30,252 nt of DNA from a virus: the IMG/VR virus record IMGVR_UViG_3300037493_002005, positions 1 through 30,252 of that record. One strand, given 5' to 3'. Shown piece after piece: positions 1-8,700 of the stretch (position 1 is the stretch's first letter; the number at the start of each line of letters is the position of its first letter). The translations under genes and the position numbers were made by a program. The notes below the pieces were generated by a model. That model saw nothing but the letters and a program-made list of their open reading frames with translations, ran no database searches and was not told the origin of the DNA.

Positions 1-176
1 CCCCGCCTGATTTGTATTTAAATAATTCATCGTTTTACAAAAAAGGGGCGAGGTTTAACGCCCGCCCCCGTTTTAAAATATAGAACCCCTTTAACGAATA
101 TTATTGCACTACGGCAATTCCCGCGAAGTTATCGAAAGGAACCGAAGTAAAAGCCTCAAGGAAATCGGGTTGACCT
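1..176. repeat. Left copy of terminal redundancy (circular overlap)
   Basis: Bases 1-176 match 30077-30252 at 174 of 176 positions; the differences are at 128 (G here, A in the other copy) and 173 (A here, T in the other). The repeat spans the 3' end of the probable major tail protein gene, a terminator hairpin and the start of the next gene, so it is the closing overlap of a circular or circularly permuted molecule rather than a separate element. Both differences are third-position synonymous changes. Confidence 0.95.
40..74 (-). terminator. Rho-independent terminator after the probable major tail protein gene
   Basis: Read on the minus strand, a GGGGCG / CGCCCC stem (bases 63-68 with 45-50) closes a 12-nt loop and is followed directly by six T residues. 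It sits between the stop codon at 101 and the next minus-strand start codon at 28-30 (equal to 30104-30106). It probably limits read-through from the capsid and tail-tube genes into the portal block. A second copy lies at 30116-30150 because of the terminal overlap. Confidence 0.75.
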
Positions 177-646
177 GGCTCCTGAGCGTTAACGGTAATT
201 TGGTAACCGTTAAGGTCGCCTTTCGCCTTTCCTGATTGATACGAACCCGTCGTTAAAAACGCGCCGTCGGTACGTCCTACACAAACGATTTGGTTATCGT
301 ACAATTCAACGAAAACAATTAGTTTCGCTTTGCTCATTTGCTCGAGTTCTTTTTTCTTATCGTTCGAAAGTTTGCCCAAAGTGAGCTCGACCGTTTGATC
401 GTAGTATAAAGTCCCGTTTTCGAGGTTGGCGGTTGGAACTACTGTTACCGCTCCCGTATTTCGATTCGGCTGATATTGGAAAACATCAACGCTTCCCGCC
501 GCACCTGGCAGGCCGTCGATAATTCCGTTGGCATCTAACGTAATTCCGCTGGCGAAAAATTCCCAATTCGCGAAAAATACGTTTTTAACGCCGCCGACCC
601 CCTCGTTACAATCGAGCATAAAGCCCGCCGATAATAAACATGGCAT
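101..646 (-). CDS. Probable major tail (tube) protein
   Basis: The 181-residue protein begins with a Cys-containing segment (C3, C13) followed by GGVKNVFFANW. It has beta-rich sequence throughout and ends in a compact domain containing NGYQITVNAQEP. I recognise this pattern from Bacteroidota phages and prophages, where a protein of this size and N-terminus lies next to the capsid gene and is often taken to be the tail tube subunit or another abundant structural protein. Here it follows the major capsid gene across a 53-bp gap containing a strong GC hairpin, and is itself followed by a terminator. That fits a highly expressed virion protein. The ATG at 644-646 is the only sensible start. The tail-tube role is inferred; a head decoration protein is the main alternative. 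Confidence 0.6.
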   Translation of the reverse strand: MPCLLSAGFMLDCNEGVGGVKNVFFANWEFFASGITLDANGIIDGLPGAAGSVDVFQYQPNRNTGAVTVVPTANLENGTLYYDQTVELTLGKLSNDKKKELEQMSKAKLIVFVELYDNQIVCVGRTDGAFLTTGSYQSGKAKGDLNGYQITVNAQEPGQPDFLEAFTSVPFDNFAGIAVVQ

Positions 647-668
647 ATTATTATATTTTTTAAAGTTA

Positions 669-690
669 GGGGGGGCGTTTAAACCCCCCG
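669..690 (-). terminator. GC hairpin after the capsid gene (possible attenuator)
   Basis: Seven G (669-675) and six C (684-689) enclose the 8-nt loop CGTTTAAA, giving a perfect 6-bp GC stem in the gap between the capsid stop codon (700) and the next start codon (646). On the minus strand the downstream sequence is TAACTTTAAAAAAT, a poor U-tract. The hairpin may be a partial terminator or may stabilise the 3' end of the capsid mRNA rather than stop transcription fully. Confidence 0.5.
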
Positions 691-699
691 TTTAATTTT

Positions 700-1599
700 T
701 TAGAACCACGTTCCGTAAGCGGCGATTTCGTCACCAATACCGAACTGAGCACCAGCAAAGAATTTCGCGCTAAAGCGAACGTTATCCTCAGCAAATTGGC
801 CCATATCCACAACCTGAATATTATTCCAATCGCTCAGGACGTTTGTACCAAACCAAAGGTTAGATTTTTGAGCCATAACCATAGTATTATCGGGCATGCC
901 TGGGCATATTGCCAACTGATAACCCAAATACGATTTTGGCATTTCAGGACCGCCATAAGTGTACCAACCGTTACCCGCCGCCGCGCTTACTTGCATAAAT
1001 GCCTCCCAAACGTTTACGGCGATGTAAATAACAGGCTTTTCAATTGAACGCTTTACCGCCGTTGGACACTCAGCAACAAGCGCCGCAATTTTAGAAATTA
1101 CGTTTGTTGAATCGATAGCTACGGGAGTGGCTACGAAATTAACGCCCGAACCACCAGCATCCATAAGCGTAAGGAGTCCGTCATATTGGCCCGCCGTAGC
1201 GTTTGCACCCGTCCAAAGGATTTGTTCGTTTTGGGCCGCGATTCCCTCGAGCATGTTAGCGATCAACGTCTCGCTCAATGCTGGCTCAAGTTCGCCGTTT
1301 TGAACGAAATTCGCGCCCCAATCCGCGAGGAACGTGTTTTTACAAAGGTTTCTTTGTACTTGGAATTTCTCAAGCGTTAAAATACGTTCGGTAATTGTCA
1401 CCGTACCTAGCGGCGTAAAGTCGCACGTTGGAGCTTCAAAAGTGATATTATCTACGAGCTTTTTTACGACTTGCTTATAATCGATATTTTCTTTAACGGT
1501 TACGTGTTGCAAAGATTCATTTGCAAGGAACGCCGCCTTAATGTACTCACCCGCGTATTTACCCGCGTAGGTGGTTGTTAAATTTGCAGTAGTTGGCAT
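700..1599 (-). CDS. Major capsid protein (HK97-fold)
   Basis: The 299-residue protein forms the icosahedral head shell. Its size, the extended N-terminal arm (YAGKYAGEYIKAAFLANES), the long central helix region (ETLIANMLEGIAAQNEQILWTG, in part) and the C-terminal region with GAQFGIGDEIAAYGTWF fit HK97-type capsid proteins of Bacteroidota phages as I know them. Context is the strongest support: protease, scaffold and this gene lie in that order with the scaffold stop codon only 10 bp upstream. ATG at 1597-1599. No separate delta domain was seen, consistent with a free scaffold protein. Confidence 0.88.
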   Translation of the reverse strand: MPTTANLTTTYAGKYAGEYIKAAFLANESLQHVTVKENIDYKQVVKKLVDNITFEAPTCDFTPLGTVTITERILTLEKFQVQRNLCKNTFLADWGANFVQNGELEPALSETLIANMLEGIAAQNEQILWTGANATAGQYDGLLTLMDAGGSGVNFVATPVAIDSTNVISKIAALVAECPTAVKRSIEKPVIYIAVNVWEAFMQVSAAAGNGWYTYGGPEMPKSYLGYQLAICPGMPDNTMVMAQKSNLWFGTNVLSDWNNIQVVDMGQFAEDNVRFSAKFFAGAQFGIGDEIAAYGTWF

Positions 1600-1609
1600 T
1601 TTTTAAAAT

Positions 1610-2218
1610 TTATTTAATTTTTTCGATATTGTTTATAATACGTTCGCGGAGCGTCATTTGGTTAAATGGCTTTTCCGCTTTTTGCTCGCCGAGAATTACG
1701 CGAGTTGGATTTTTTTCCTTAACCGATACGGTCGCGGGTTGCTTTTTTACGGCGGCCAATTCAGCTTTAACCGCTCCGAGATTTTCGGTAGCTTTTGCGG
1801 CCTGATTTTTCACAGTCGCGAGCTCAGTTTCCAAAGCCGTTTTTTCACCCTCAAGGGTCGAAACGCGTTCGCTCAGTTTGTTAATGGCGCTCAGCAAATC
1901 GTCCGAGCTCATTTCCTCCTCCATTTCAGGAAGGCCCATTTCGGCAATTTGTGACGCCTCATTAACGTCGATAAATTCACCGCTCTCGAGCTCATAACGG
2001 CCCGCGGTTGCTGGGACCATATTACCCTCGGCGTCCTTAGTGTAAACCTCGGCGCCAATGGCGAAACTTTCAGCACTTGTATAAATGGGAGTCCCATCCA
2101 TTAATTTGCCTTCCGTTTCGAGCTTAACTTCCTCGAGCTTTATACCGTGAACGCTTGGGTCAATACCGAACTTTGAAAATATATTTTTCAAAGAATCTTT
2201 TAAATTGGTTTTTGACAT
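1610..2218 (-). CDS. Capsid scaffold protein
   Basis: Calling from the internal ATG at 2216-2218 gives a 202-residue protein. The open frame extends a further 46 codons upstream, but that stretch contains a terminator hairpin and non-protein-like sequence, so the longer start is rejected. The protein has a mixed N-terminal half (KFGID, then two short beta-rich segments), an acidic patch MEEEMSSDD, a heptad coiled coil (roughly residues 108-155 of the called protein) and a basic C-terminus ending NNIEKIK. Acidic coiled-coil proteins directly before the capsid gene are typical scaffolds that guide procapsid assembly and are removed by the prohead protease, encoded just upstream. There is no sequence-specific signature, so the role rests on position and composition. 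Confidence 0.75.
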   Translation of the reverse strand: MSKTNLKDSLKNIFSKFGIDPSVHGIKLEEVKLETEGKLMDGTPIYTSAESFAIGAEVYTKDAEGNMVPATAGRYELESGEFIDVNEASQIAEMGLPEMEEEMSSDDLLSAINKLSERVSTLEGEKTALETELATVKNQAAKATENLGAVKAELAAVKKQPATVSVKEKNPTRVILGEQKAEKPFNQMTLRERIINNIEKIK

Positions 2219-2286
2219 GCGTTTAATGTTTTGCGTATGTAACGGAAAGGCCTGTTTATTTCCCCATTTATTATTTATCGCAAACG

Positions 2287-2318
2287 AAAAAAGGGCTCCA
2301 CTTTTGGAACCCTTTTTT
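2287..2318 (-). terminator. Intrinsic terminator between protease and scaffold genes
   Basis: On the minus strand GGGTTCC and GGAGCCC form a 7-bp stem with one G-U pair around a 6-nt loop, followed by TTTTTT. On the plus strand the same element has a C/A mismatch but is also followed by six T, so termination is favoured in the late-gene direction. It lies 69 bp upstream of the scaffold start codon, implying that scaffold and capsid genes are either attenuated relative to upstream genes or have their own promoter, which I could not identify. Confidence 0.75.
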
Positions 2319-2367
2319 GCTTCACCCTTAAACACTTTGAACCGAAAACACAGCAAAAGCTGATATT

Positions 2368-2952
2368 TTAAAGCGAATTAAATAACTTTTCTATTTCCTG
2401 TAAGGCCAAAGCCTCAGGGCTAACGGCCCCCATATTTAAACCAACGTGATCAAAGTATCCCTCAATTGAGAACCCTTTTACTTTCCCCGCTTTGACGTTC
2501 GCCCATATTTCGGCGTTATCTACTTTCGAACCGATTAACCACGTTCCCACGGGGACGTCCATACCCAAATGAACGCTCTTATCGTTTTCCCCTTCCTTAT
2601 ACCATGACTCTACTACGGTAACGCCCTCAATAGGTTTCAAATGTTCAAAAGTATGAGCGTTTTGAAAACCGTTTTTCATAAAGGCGTGAGCGCAATTATA
2701 AATCGTTTCGCGGTCGAAAACGATATAATACTCCTCGCCCGTTTCTTTATCAATTCTCAAAATGGGCTTATCAGGAATAAGCGCGGGGCCGTATAACATA
2801 CGCCTCTCGTTATCGAGCGCCTCGAGTTTTACTTCCTTTTTTAACGCGATCCAATTCGACTCAATAGCGGGAAATTCCACGAGCGAAATCGCCTCAACTC
2901 CGAGGCTACCCTCGGGCCCGATTACGCATTTAAATATTTTTTTTGAATCCAT
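2368..2952 (-). CDS. Prohead maturation protease (XkdF-like, Peptidase S78_2 type)
   Basis: The 194-residue protein is likely to process scaffold and capsid during head maturation. It has the layout of the XkdF-like serine proteases of Gram-positive and Bacteroidota phages: a beta-rich N-terminus, the histidine region NAHTFEH (H100, H104), a conserved SWY (116-118), the hydrophobic PVGTWLIGSKV segment (134-144), and the putative catalytic serine in KVKGFSIEGYF (S162). The family is known as a herpesvirus-protease-like fold using Ser and His. Position directly before scaffold and capsid genes is the standard protease-scaffold-capsid order. ATG at 2950-2952 follows an A-rich leader, usual in this phylum. 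Confidence 0.85.
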   Translation of the reverse strand: MDSKKIFKCVIGPEGSLGVEAISLVEFPAIESNWIALKKEVKLEALDNERRMLYGPALIPDKPILRIDKETGEEYYIVFDRETIYNCAHAFMKNGFQNAHTFEHLKPIEGVTVVESWYKEGENDKSVHLGMDVPVGTWLIGSKVDNAEIWANVKAGKVKGFSIEGYFDHVGLNMGAVSPEALALQEIEKLFNSL

Positions 2953-3004
2953 TTTTTTTATATATTTGTGGCGTTATTAGTTTTCTATGTTAAAATATGG
3001 GTGG

Positions 3005-3033
3005 GGCCTCCAAACGTGGGGGCCTTTCTTTTT
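3005..3033 (+). terminator. Hairpin terminator oriented against the late genes
   Basis: On the plus strand GGCCTCC (3005-3011) pairs with GGGGGCC (3018-3024) through 7 bp including one U-G pair, with a 6-nt loop and a following TTTCTTTTT. On the minus strand the stem has a C/A mismatch and is followed by CCACCC, not a U-tract. It lies in the 79-bp gap between the tape-measure stop codon and the protease start codon and overlaps that stop codon. It may block antisense transcription. Confidence 0.5.
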
Positions 3034-5590
3034 ATAGTCGCGCCAAGTCTTGAACTTTTGCGCGCGCCTCGAGTGAACTCGCCACGTCACCCGCGAGCAC
3101 ATAGGCGGGCGTCGGTTGCTGAGGTTGGTTCTGAATATTAAACGCCGCCAGCGGGTTAAAATCGGGGACGGTTCCACCCGTCGCCGCCACGCCTTGAGCG
3201 CTCAGGCTTGGGACGCTCGTATTATTTCCCCCACTTGGGGCGGGTGAACTGAATGTCGTCGCCTTAATCTTTGCCACGTTAGCAAGTCCCGCCGCCACGG
3301 CCGCCGCCGCCGCGATAAATGCACGCGGTACGCTCGTAGGGTCGCCAGGAATTAATTGGGACGCGTAAGCGCCCTGAGCGGCTTTATAGGTCTCAATACC
3401 CGTTTGTGCGATTTGGAGGGCTTTTTGGCGCTGAAATGTGGCCTTTTGGCTTTGCTGGCTTTTATCCGCGAACGCCTCGTTTAACGAAAGGAGGGTCGAT
3501 ACGGTATTTGTGGCGGCTTGGATACGAGCGTCGCTTAGTTGCTTCGCCTTATCCGCCTCGGCTTTGGCCGCGTCCTCGCGTTTTTTGGTTTCCTCATCCC
3601 GATACTTTTGGCGAATTTCCCCCTCTTTGGTTAGTAATTCGTTTTCGAGGTTGGCCGCGTCCGAACCCGCCGCCTTTAATATTTCGATTCGTTCAAAATA
3701 AGAGTCTCTAAGCGCCTGTAATTCGCGGTCCTTTGCCGATAACCCAGCTTGGAAATTTTGCTCCTCAAGCGCCTCAAGCTCGGCCGCCTCATTTATTGCA
3801 TTTTGGCGAACTTGATTCGCGAGCGCCTTATCCTTTTCGGCTTGTTGGGCGAGCTCAAGGTCCGAATATTTTTTTAATACCCCAAGGCGCTCGGCTTCCT
3901 TTTCCTCGGCGATTTGGTTTATTAACTTTTGATTGTTTCCCGCCTGAGTTTTTAGCTTTTCATATTTTAAATCGAGTTGGCGGAGCTCCTTTTCCTCATC
4001 ACTTAAACCCGCCTGAAAACGAGCCTCACGGGCGTCCTTAATTGCCTGAGTTACCTCGGCCTCGTTTTGCTTAATTTGTTGGGCGCGTTGCTGGGCCGCT
4101 TGCTTTGCTTTTTCGATACGGTCGGCCTCCGCCTTTTCGGCATCTTCTCGAGCTTTTGCCACCCCCGCCGCTTCATCCTCGGCCGCTTTTATATTAATTT
4201 CACCGTTGGCCGCAAGCGCTTTTGTTCGCGCGTCGACTTGCTCTTTGGTTAATAGAACTCCTTTTTTTTCGAGCTCGTTAACGCGATTAATTAAATTATC
4301 GTTTTCGGCGATTTCCTTTTTACGATAATCGTCGTTAATAGCCTTAACGTCCCCGCCTGTTTTCTGAGCATTTGCCACCGCCAAACGGCGCGCGTTATCG
4401 AGTTTTTTCTGATTCCCCTCGAGGTTCGCGATAGCTGAATCCACAGCATCAGCCGCCGCGACCGCCGTTAATCCGATAGCGTCCGTAAATCCTGTAATCG
4501 CGTCCTTGACAAATCCCACCACCTTACCAATCGCCTCGAAAGCAACCCCAACGCCAGGAATGACGTTCGCGAGTTTATCGAAATTTGTTACTATTAAGGC
4601 GATAATGCTACCTATTAAAAATATAGGGTTCGTTAATAATGCTTTTCCGAGATTTAAAACCGATTTTGTAAACGCCCCCGAGCCTTGCGTAGCGCCTGAA
4701 AAATTAAGGCCCTTAACGTTTTTTGCGAGCCCGTTAATACTGTCAGCGGCCCCCTCGAAATCGAGCGACCCGAGGCGGCTTTTGAGGTTTCTTAAATTAT
4801 TTCCCGCACTTTCGAAAGCAGGCCCAGCGTTCGCCCCAATTTCCTCGTTAAAATCTTTTTGAGCGTCCTTTAATTGCTCGAGCCGCGTTTTTAGTTGCTG
4901 ATATTCGGCCGAGGTTTTCGGGAGGTTGGTAGTTTGGAGCTCATTCGTGAGGTCCTTTATTTGCTGGCGGAAATTTTTAATCGGTTCCGTTGGAACGTTG
5001 GCCCCCAAATCATTCAAGCCTCCTTTTAATTCGTCGACGCTTTTAACACTAACCGCCGCGTCCTCAAAATCTAATGAACCTAAACCCTCTCTAAGTGTGT
5101 TTATATTATTCGATGTCGATTCGATAGCGTTCCCCGCGTTGGCGCCAATTTCCTTATTAAAATCTATTTGGCGATCCTTTAATTCGCTGAGCTCCTCGGA
5201 AAGTTTTTTATATTCATTTGTACCTTGTGCTATTTGCCCGCTCGTTAGTGTATTTTGAAGCTCGTTTATTTGCTCTTTAAGCGTTTTCGTTTGTTGCGTT
5301 GGAAGATTTTTACCAAACGACTCGAGGAGCGCTTTTAATTCCTCAGTTGATTGGCTAACTACTTTCGATGAGCCTCCGAGTTCTTTATATTGCAAAGCGA
5401 GCTCGGCCCATTCGCGCGAACTTGGATCAACTGAGGCCAATTGCTTTTTAAGGTCGCCCACTTGCTGGGCCCAACCCTGAGCCGACGCCCCCGCCTCGTT
5501 AATTGCGCCCGTGAGGTTGTCGATACTTTTGGTAGCGCCCGAATCGTCGACCGTTAAAATTACTTGCGCTTTTAAATTTTCCTCAGCCAT
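3032..5590 (-). CDS. Tail tape measure protein
   Basis: The 852-residue protein sets tail length and is carried inside the tail tube. It is strongly helical with long coiled coils (about residues 100-145, 205-255 and 460-690), a hydrophobic stretch about 318-350 (LLTNPIFLIGSIIALIV), and an Ala/Ser/Pro-rich C-terminus. Two internal duplications are visible. Residues about 84-183 and 187-286 are copies of each other, sharing EIGANAG and LGSLDFE, and two coiled-coil units later each contain FQAGLS. By the usual rule of about 0.15 nm per residue the tail would be near 130 nm, which suggests a siphovirus; this is inference. Its ATG lies inside the end of the upstream 59-codon gene. Confidence 0.88.
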   Translation of the reverse strand: MAEENLKAQVILTVDDSGATKSIDNLTGAINEAGASAQGWAQQVGDLKKQLASVDPSSREWAELALQYKELGGSSKVVSQSTEELKALLESFGKNLPTQQTKTLKEQINELQNTLTSGQIAQGTNEYKKLSEELSELKDRQIDFNKEIGANAGNAIESTSNNINTLREGLGSLDFEDAAVSVKSVDELKGGLNDLGANVPTEPIKNFRQQIKDLTNELQTTNLPKTSAEYQQLKTRLEQLKDAQKDFNEEIGANAGPAFESAGNNLRNLKSRLGSLDFEGAADSINGLAKNVKGLNFSGATQGSGAFTKSVLNLGKALLTNPIFLIGSIIALIVTNFDKLANVIPGVGVAFEAIGKVVGFVKDAITGFTDAIGLTAVAAADAVDSAIANLEGNQKKLDNARRLAVANAQKTGGDVKAINDDYRKKEIAENDNLINRVNELEKKGVLLTKEQVDARTKALAANGEINIKAAEDEAAGVAKAREDAEKAEADRIEKAKQAAQQRAQQIKQNEAEVTQAIKDAREARFQAGLSDEEKELRQLDLKYEKLKTQAGNNQKLINQIAEEKEAERLGVLKKYSDLELAQQAEKDKALANQVRQNAINEAAELEALEEQNFQAGLSAKDRELQALRDSYFERIEILKAAGSDAANLENELLTKEGEIRQKYRDEETKKREDAAKAEADKAKQLSDARIQAATNTVSTLLSLNEAFADKSQQSQKATFQRQKALQIAQTGIETYKAAQGAYASQLIPGDPTSVPRAFIAAAAAVAAGLANVAKIKATTFSSPAPSGGNNTSVPSLSAQGVAATGGTVPDFNPLAAFNIQNQPQQPTPAYVLAGDVASSLEARAKVQDLARL

Positions 5591-5762
5591 TAAACCAATT
5601 TATTAGGATGTAAATAATGAAGCCCCACCAAACGGCAAACGAGCCCCACTTAAATAAACGGAAAAGCCAAAGGCGTTTACCCTTTAAAGCATAAGACGGC
5701 GTTTTTGATTTTACGCCCATTCTGAGGAGCTTGAGCGTTGGGGTTATTGTGTTGGCCTTCAT
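5583..5762 (-). CDS. Small single-pass membrane protein before the tape measure
   Basis: This 59-residue gene is tightly fitted. Its ATG (5760-5762) directly follows the upstream TAA, and its TGA (5583-5585) overlaps the tape-measure start by eight bases. The protein has a basic N-terminal half (MGVKSKTPSYALKGKR) and a C-terminal aromatic hydrophobic segment (SFAVWWGFIIYILINWF, about residues 41-57) that would span a membrane. I do not recognise a family. Position suggests a structural or assembly accessory, or a membrane-active peptide co-expressed with tail genes. The coupling at both ends makes it very likely to be translated. Confidence 0.7.
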   Translation of the reverse strand: MKANTITPTLKLLRMGVKSKTPSYALKGKRLWLFRLFKWGSFAVWWGFIIYILINWFNG

Positions 5763-8700
5763 TTAACGGATTTGTGTATAGTTAAGGCGTAAAAGTACGT
5801 TAACGCCCGTATAAGGATAGCCAGCGCCGCCCGAGGTCACTTTAAAACGGTGCTCGCTTGTATCGGTTGCGGTATCAATTGTAAACGTAAGCGTTAAGCC
5901 CGTGCCGCTATTCGCTGAGCTTATTGAAATAGGAGCCGACGCGGCCGTTACCCCCGCGATTTTTGACATATAAAACGAGCCCGTTTGGTAAATAAATAGC
6001 CCGTTAACGTCGCTCGCGTGTAGTAAATAATCCACAACCCACGTTGTCGAATCGGGAATAGATAAACGAGCCGCGACATCATTCGAGGGGAATAGCTCGA
6101 GCACCTGAGAAACCGCCGTATAATTTCGGGCGTTTGAAAATATAACCGTACCCGCTTGAGCCGCCCCGAAATCCCCCGAGGTCGTACGGTCCCCGCCTCC
6201 GAAATGGAACCCGAAAACGTTGGCGTAAGTATTACGGCCGAGAATCGTCGTCCCCTTATTTGCCCCCTCAAGTTTTAAGGTTGATCCAACGGCAAGCGTG
6301 GCGGCGTTGCCGTCCTCAATAGTTATTTTTTCGCCAGCCAAAACGCTAAATGATGTTTCAGGACTAACGATAGCGTTGGCCGTTGCGGCTAAAACGTTGG
6401 TCGGCCTGTTTACGGATGGGGTTCCAAGCATAATAGCCGCCGCCGCGCCTCCGCCTCCTGGGCCTCCTGGCGTATCGATACCCTCACCAAAAGCCAAACA
6501 TCGGCCCCCGTCGACCTCGCTCCACGTATACCCGTAACGCTCGCAACATATTTGATTTGCGGGCTGAGGGTCACCGTTAAAATCCTCGAATGTTACTTCC
6601 TGAACTTGGCCCGCCGTCACGGTTACCGAAACGGGAACTAATGAGCAATCGGGAACGTCCTCGAGCACTTTTAAAAGGGTGAGTTTTGTCGATTCCTGAA
6701 GCCCGATTTTATAATCGGAAATTTCCAGAATTCGCCAATAGCTATCTTTTATCCAATAGCGATTGTTAAACCCAAACGAAAGAACGTCGCTAAAATCGAG
6801 CGCCAAATGAGCCTCCATTATTCGAGCCTGTGGCGAATAAATTCCATTTAAATACGGCCGCCAATATTCGTTGAATAGATTCCGAAAAGGTGGGGCGGTT
6901 ATCGCATGCAAAGGCGTTTCGGGTGCAAAGTTTAAATCAAAGTCCGCGACGCTTGCATCGACGCTTGAATAATTATTAAAAATATTAATCGCCGTAGCCG
7001 CGACGTCCTGAGCGTAATCGTCGAAAAGTTGCACCGTTGCAATATCAGCAAGGAATAAAAAGCGAAGATTCGGGATAACGAACTCGCGGGCGGGGTTAAT
7101 GAATTTCGGAATTACGATAGCGCTCCCGTCGATGTAAGTCGCTGGCGTGCTTTCGGCGGTGAGTTGGATTTTCAGGTCACCGTTAGCAAACTCGTTAGGC
7201 AAAGCGGTTGCGCTCGTTTGGTAGCCATTCAATATTTGAAACCGTCCGTAAACGCGCCCGTTATCTTGAAAAAACTTGCTGAATTGATCGCCGCCGCCCT
7301 TATAACTAAAATCGAAATTACGCTTTTGAAATTCAGTCGTTGGGCTGAGCGTCACGTCCTTGGAAATATCGAGCTTTTGCGTCCAATTTTCCGTTATTCC
7401 TGAATTTATATAATCCTTAATCGGTACTATTAAAACCTCGCGAGGTACGTCGCGGCTCGGAATCATTACGCCAGCGTGCATATTTAAAACGTCCCGAATA
7501 AAATCTATCTTTTTGATAATTGGCGCGTTGGCCGTAGCGTCGAAAGTATCCCCGTAAAGCCTGAAATAATCCACCAATTCCCAACCTGAGCCCGTTAACG
7601 GGTCGTTTGTCGCTGAGCCGATGAATAAAGGCGTGGCGGGAAAGCTCGAATGAGGTCGCATTTCATCCCCCGCCGCCATAAATAGCGGGTCCGTAGTAAA
7701 TTGAATGGCTTGGATTACCCCGTTATTTTGGTCCGTTCCTGAAACCGCGATTTCCAAGTTAACGACGGTCGTGTAAGCGATAGCGCTCGTATATCTTCTA
7801 AACGTAATTCCCGCAGTATTTGCCCCAAAACTCGCCGTAGGTTGGACGTGAGCGAAAAATCGAAAAGTATAAAACCCGTCATTCGGCGCCACGAAACCCA
7901 AAGCGCCATAATTACCCCCGTTATCTACGAAAACCCCGAAAGGAATTCGAGCGTTATCCACGACGGGCGTAGTTGCCACGCCTAAGCCCGCGTTAAAATA
8001 AATATCTGAGGCCGTTTCCTCAGTTATTACGCGCTGGCTGTTTATCCACGGGACCCAATAGCCTGTTAGAATCGATTCTAAGGGCGTTGGAAGCAAAGTA
8101 AAACCCGCGTCCGTTATAATCCCCTCGAATAATTCCCAAGCGTTTAAAAACGGGGTTAAATCAGCGGCGTAAATCGGTTGCTCGGAATTACTAACGGGCC
8201 TCGAATTCGGGCTCCCGAGTTGGTCCCAATTTTGGCCGCGATCAACTAAGCCCCATTGTACCGAATTTCCGAGGTCCAAATCTACGAGGCTCCAAATGTC
8301 GCCCGAGGTGTAATTAAATGAAACGCCGATATTCCAAATGATTAAACTGTTTGCAACGTCGACGCTCGTTATTACGCGGTTAGTTATATTCGTTCCGTTA
8401 TCAAATCGAATTGTAAAGCCAATCAACTCAGGCGTTACGGGTAACGGGTAAAAGAAATCAGTTTCGCCAATATTTACGTTGGTAGCCATTACCCCCGTTT
8501 CGATAATAAAATCGTCTTGGGTGATTCCGTAGTTTATAACGTGGTTATAACTCGGGAGCCTCGAAATCGTCCCGAGTAAGCCGTCCCCAATCGAACGGAA
8601 TAAATCGGGCGTTTCACCGTAGAACGTAACGAGAATATCCGTTAACAAATCATTTTGCCGAAAGGTTTTCATTACCCGCAAATGTCCCCGCACAATTGGA

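Noticed and set aside
2219-2356. 46-codon N-terminal extension of the scaffold gene
   Set aside because: It includes an intrinsic terminator stem and a Lys/Phe-rich non-conserved stretch; the ATG at 2218 follows an ordinary leader.
3406-4252. Several 60-100 codon frames on the plus strand opposite the tape measure
   Set aside because: They mirror a helical, Ala/Glu/Lys-rich gene whose reverse strand is naturally stop-poor; the products are Arg/Pro/Phe-rich and have no coupling to neighbours.
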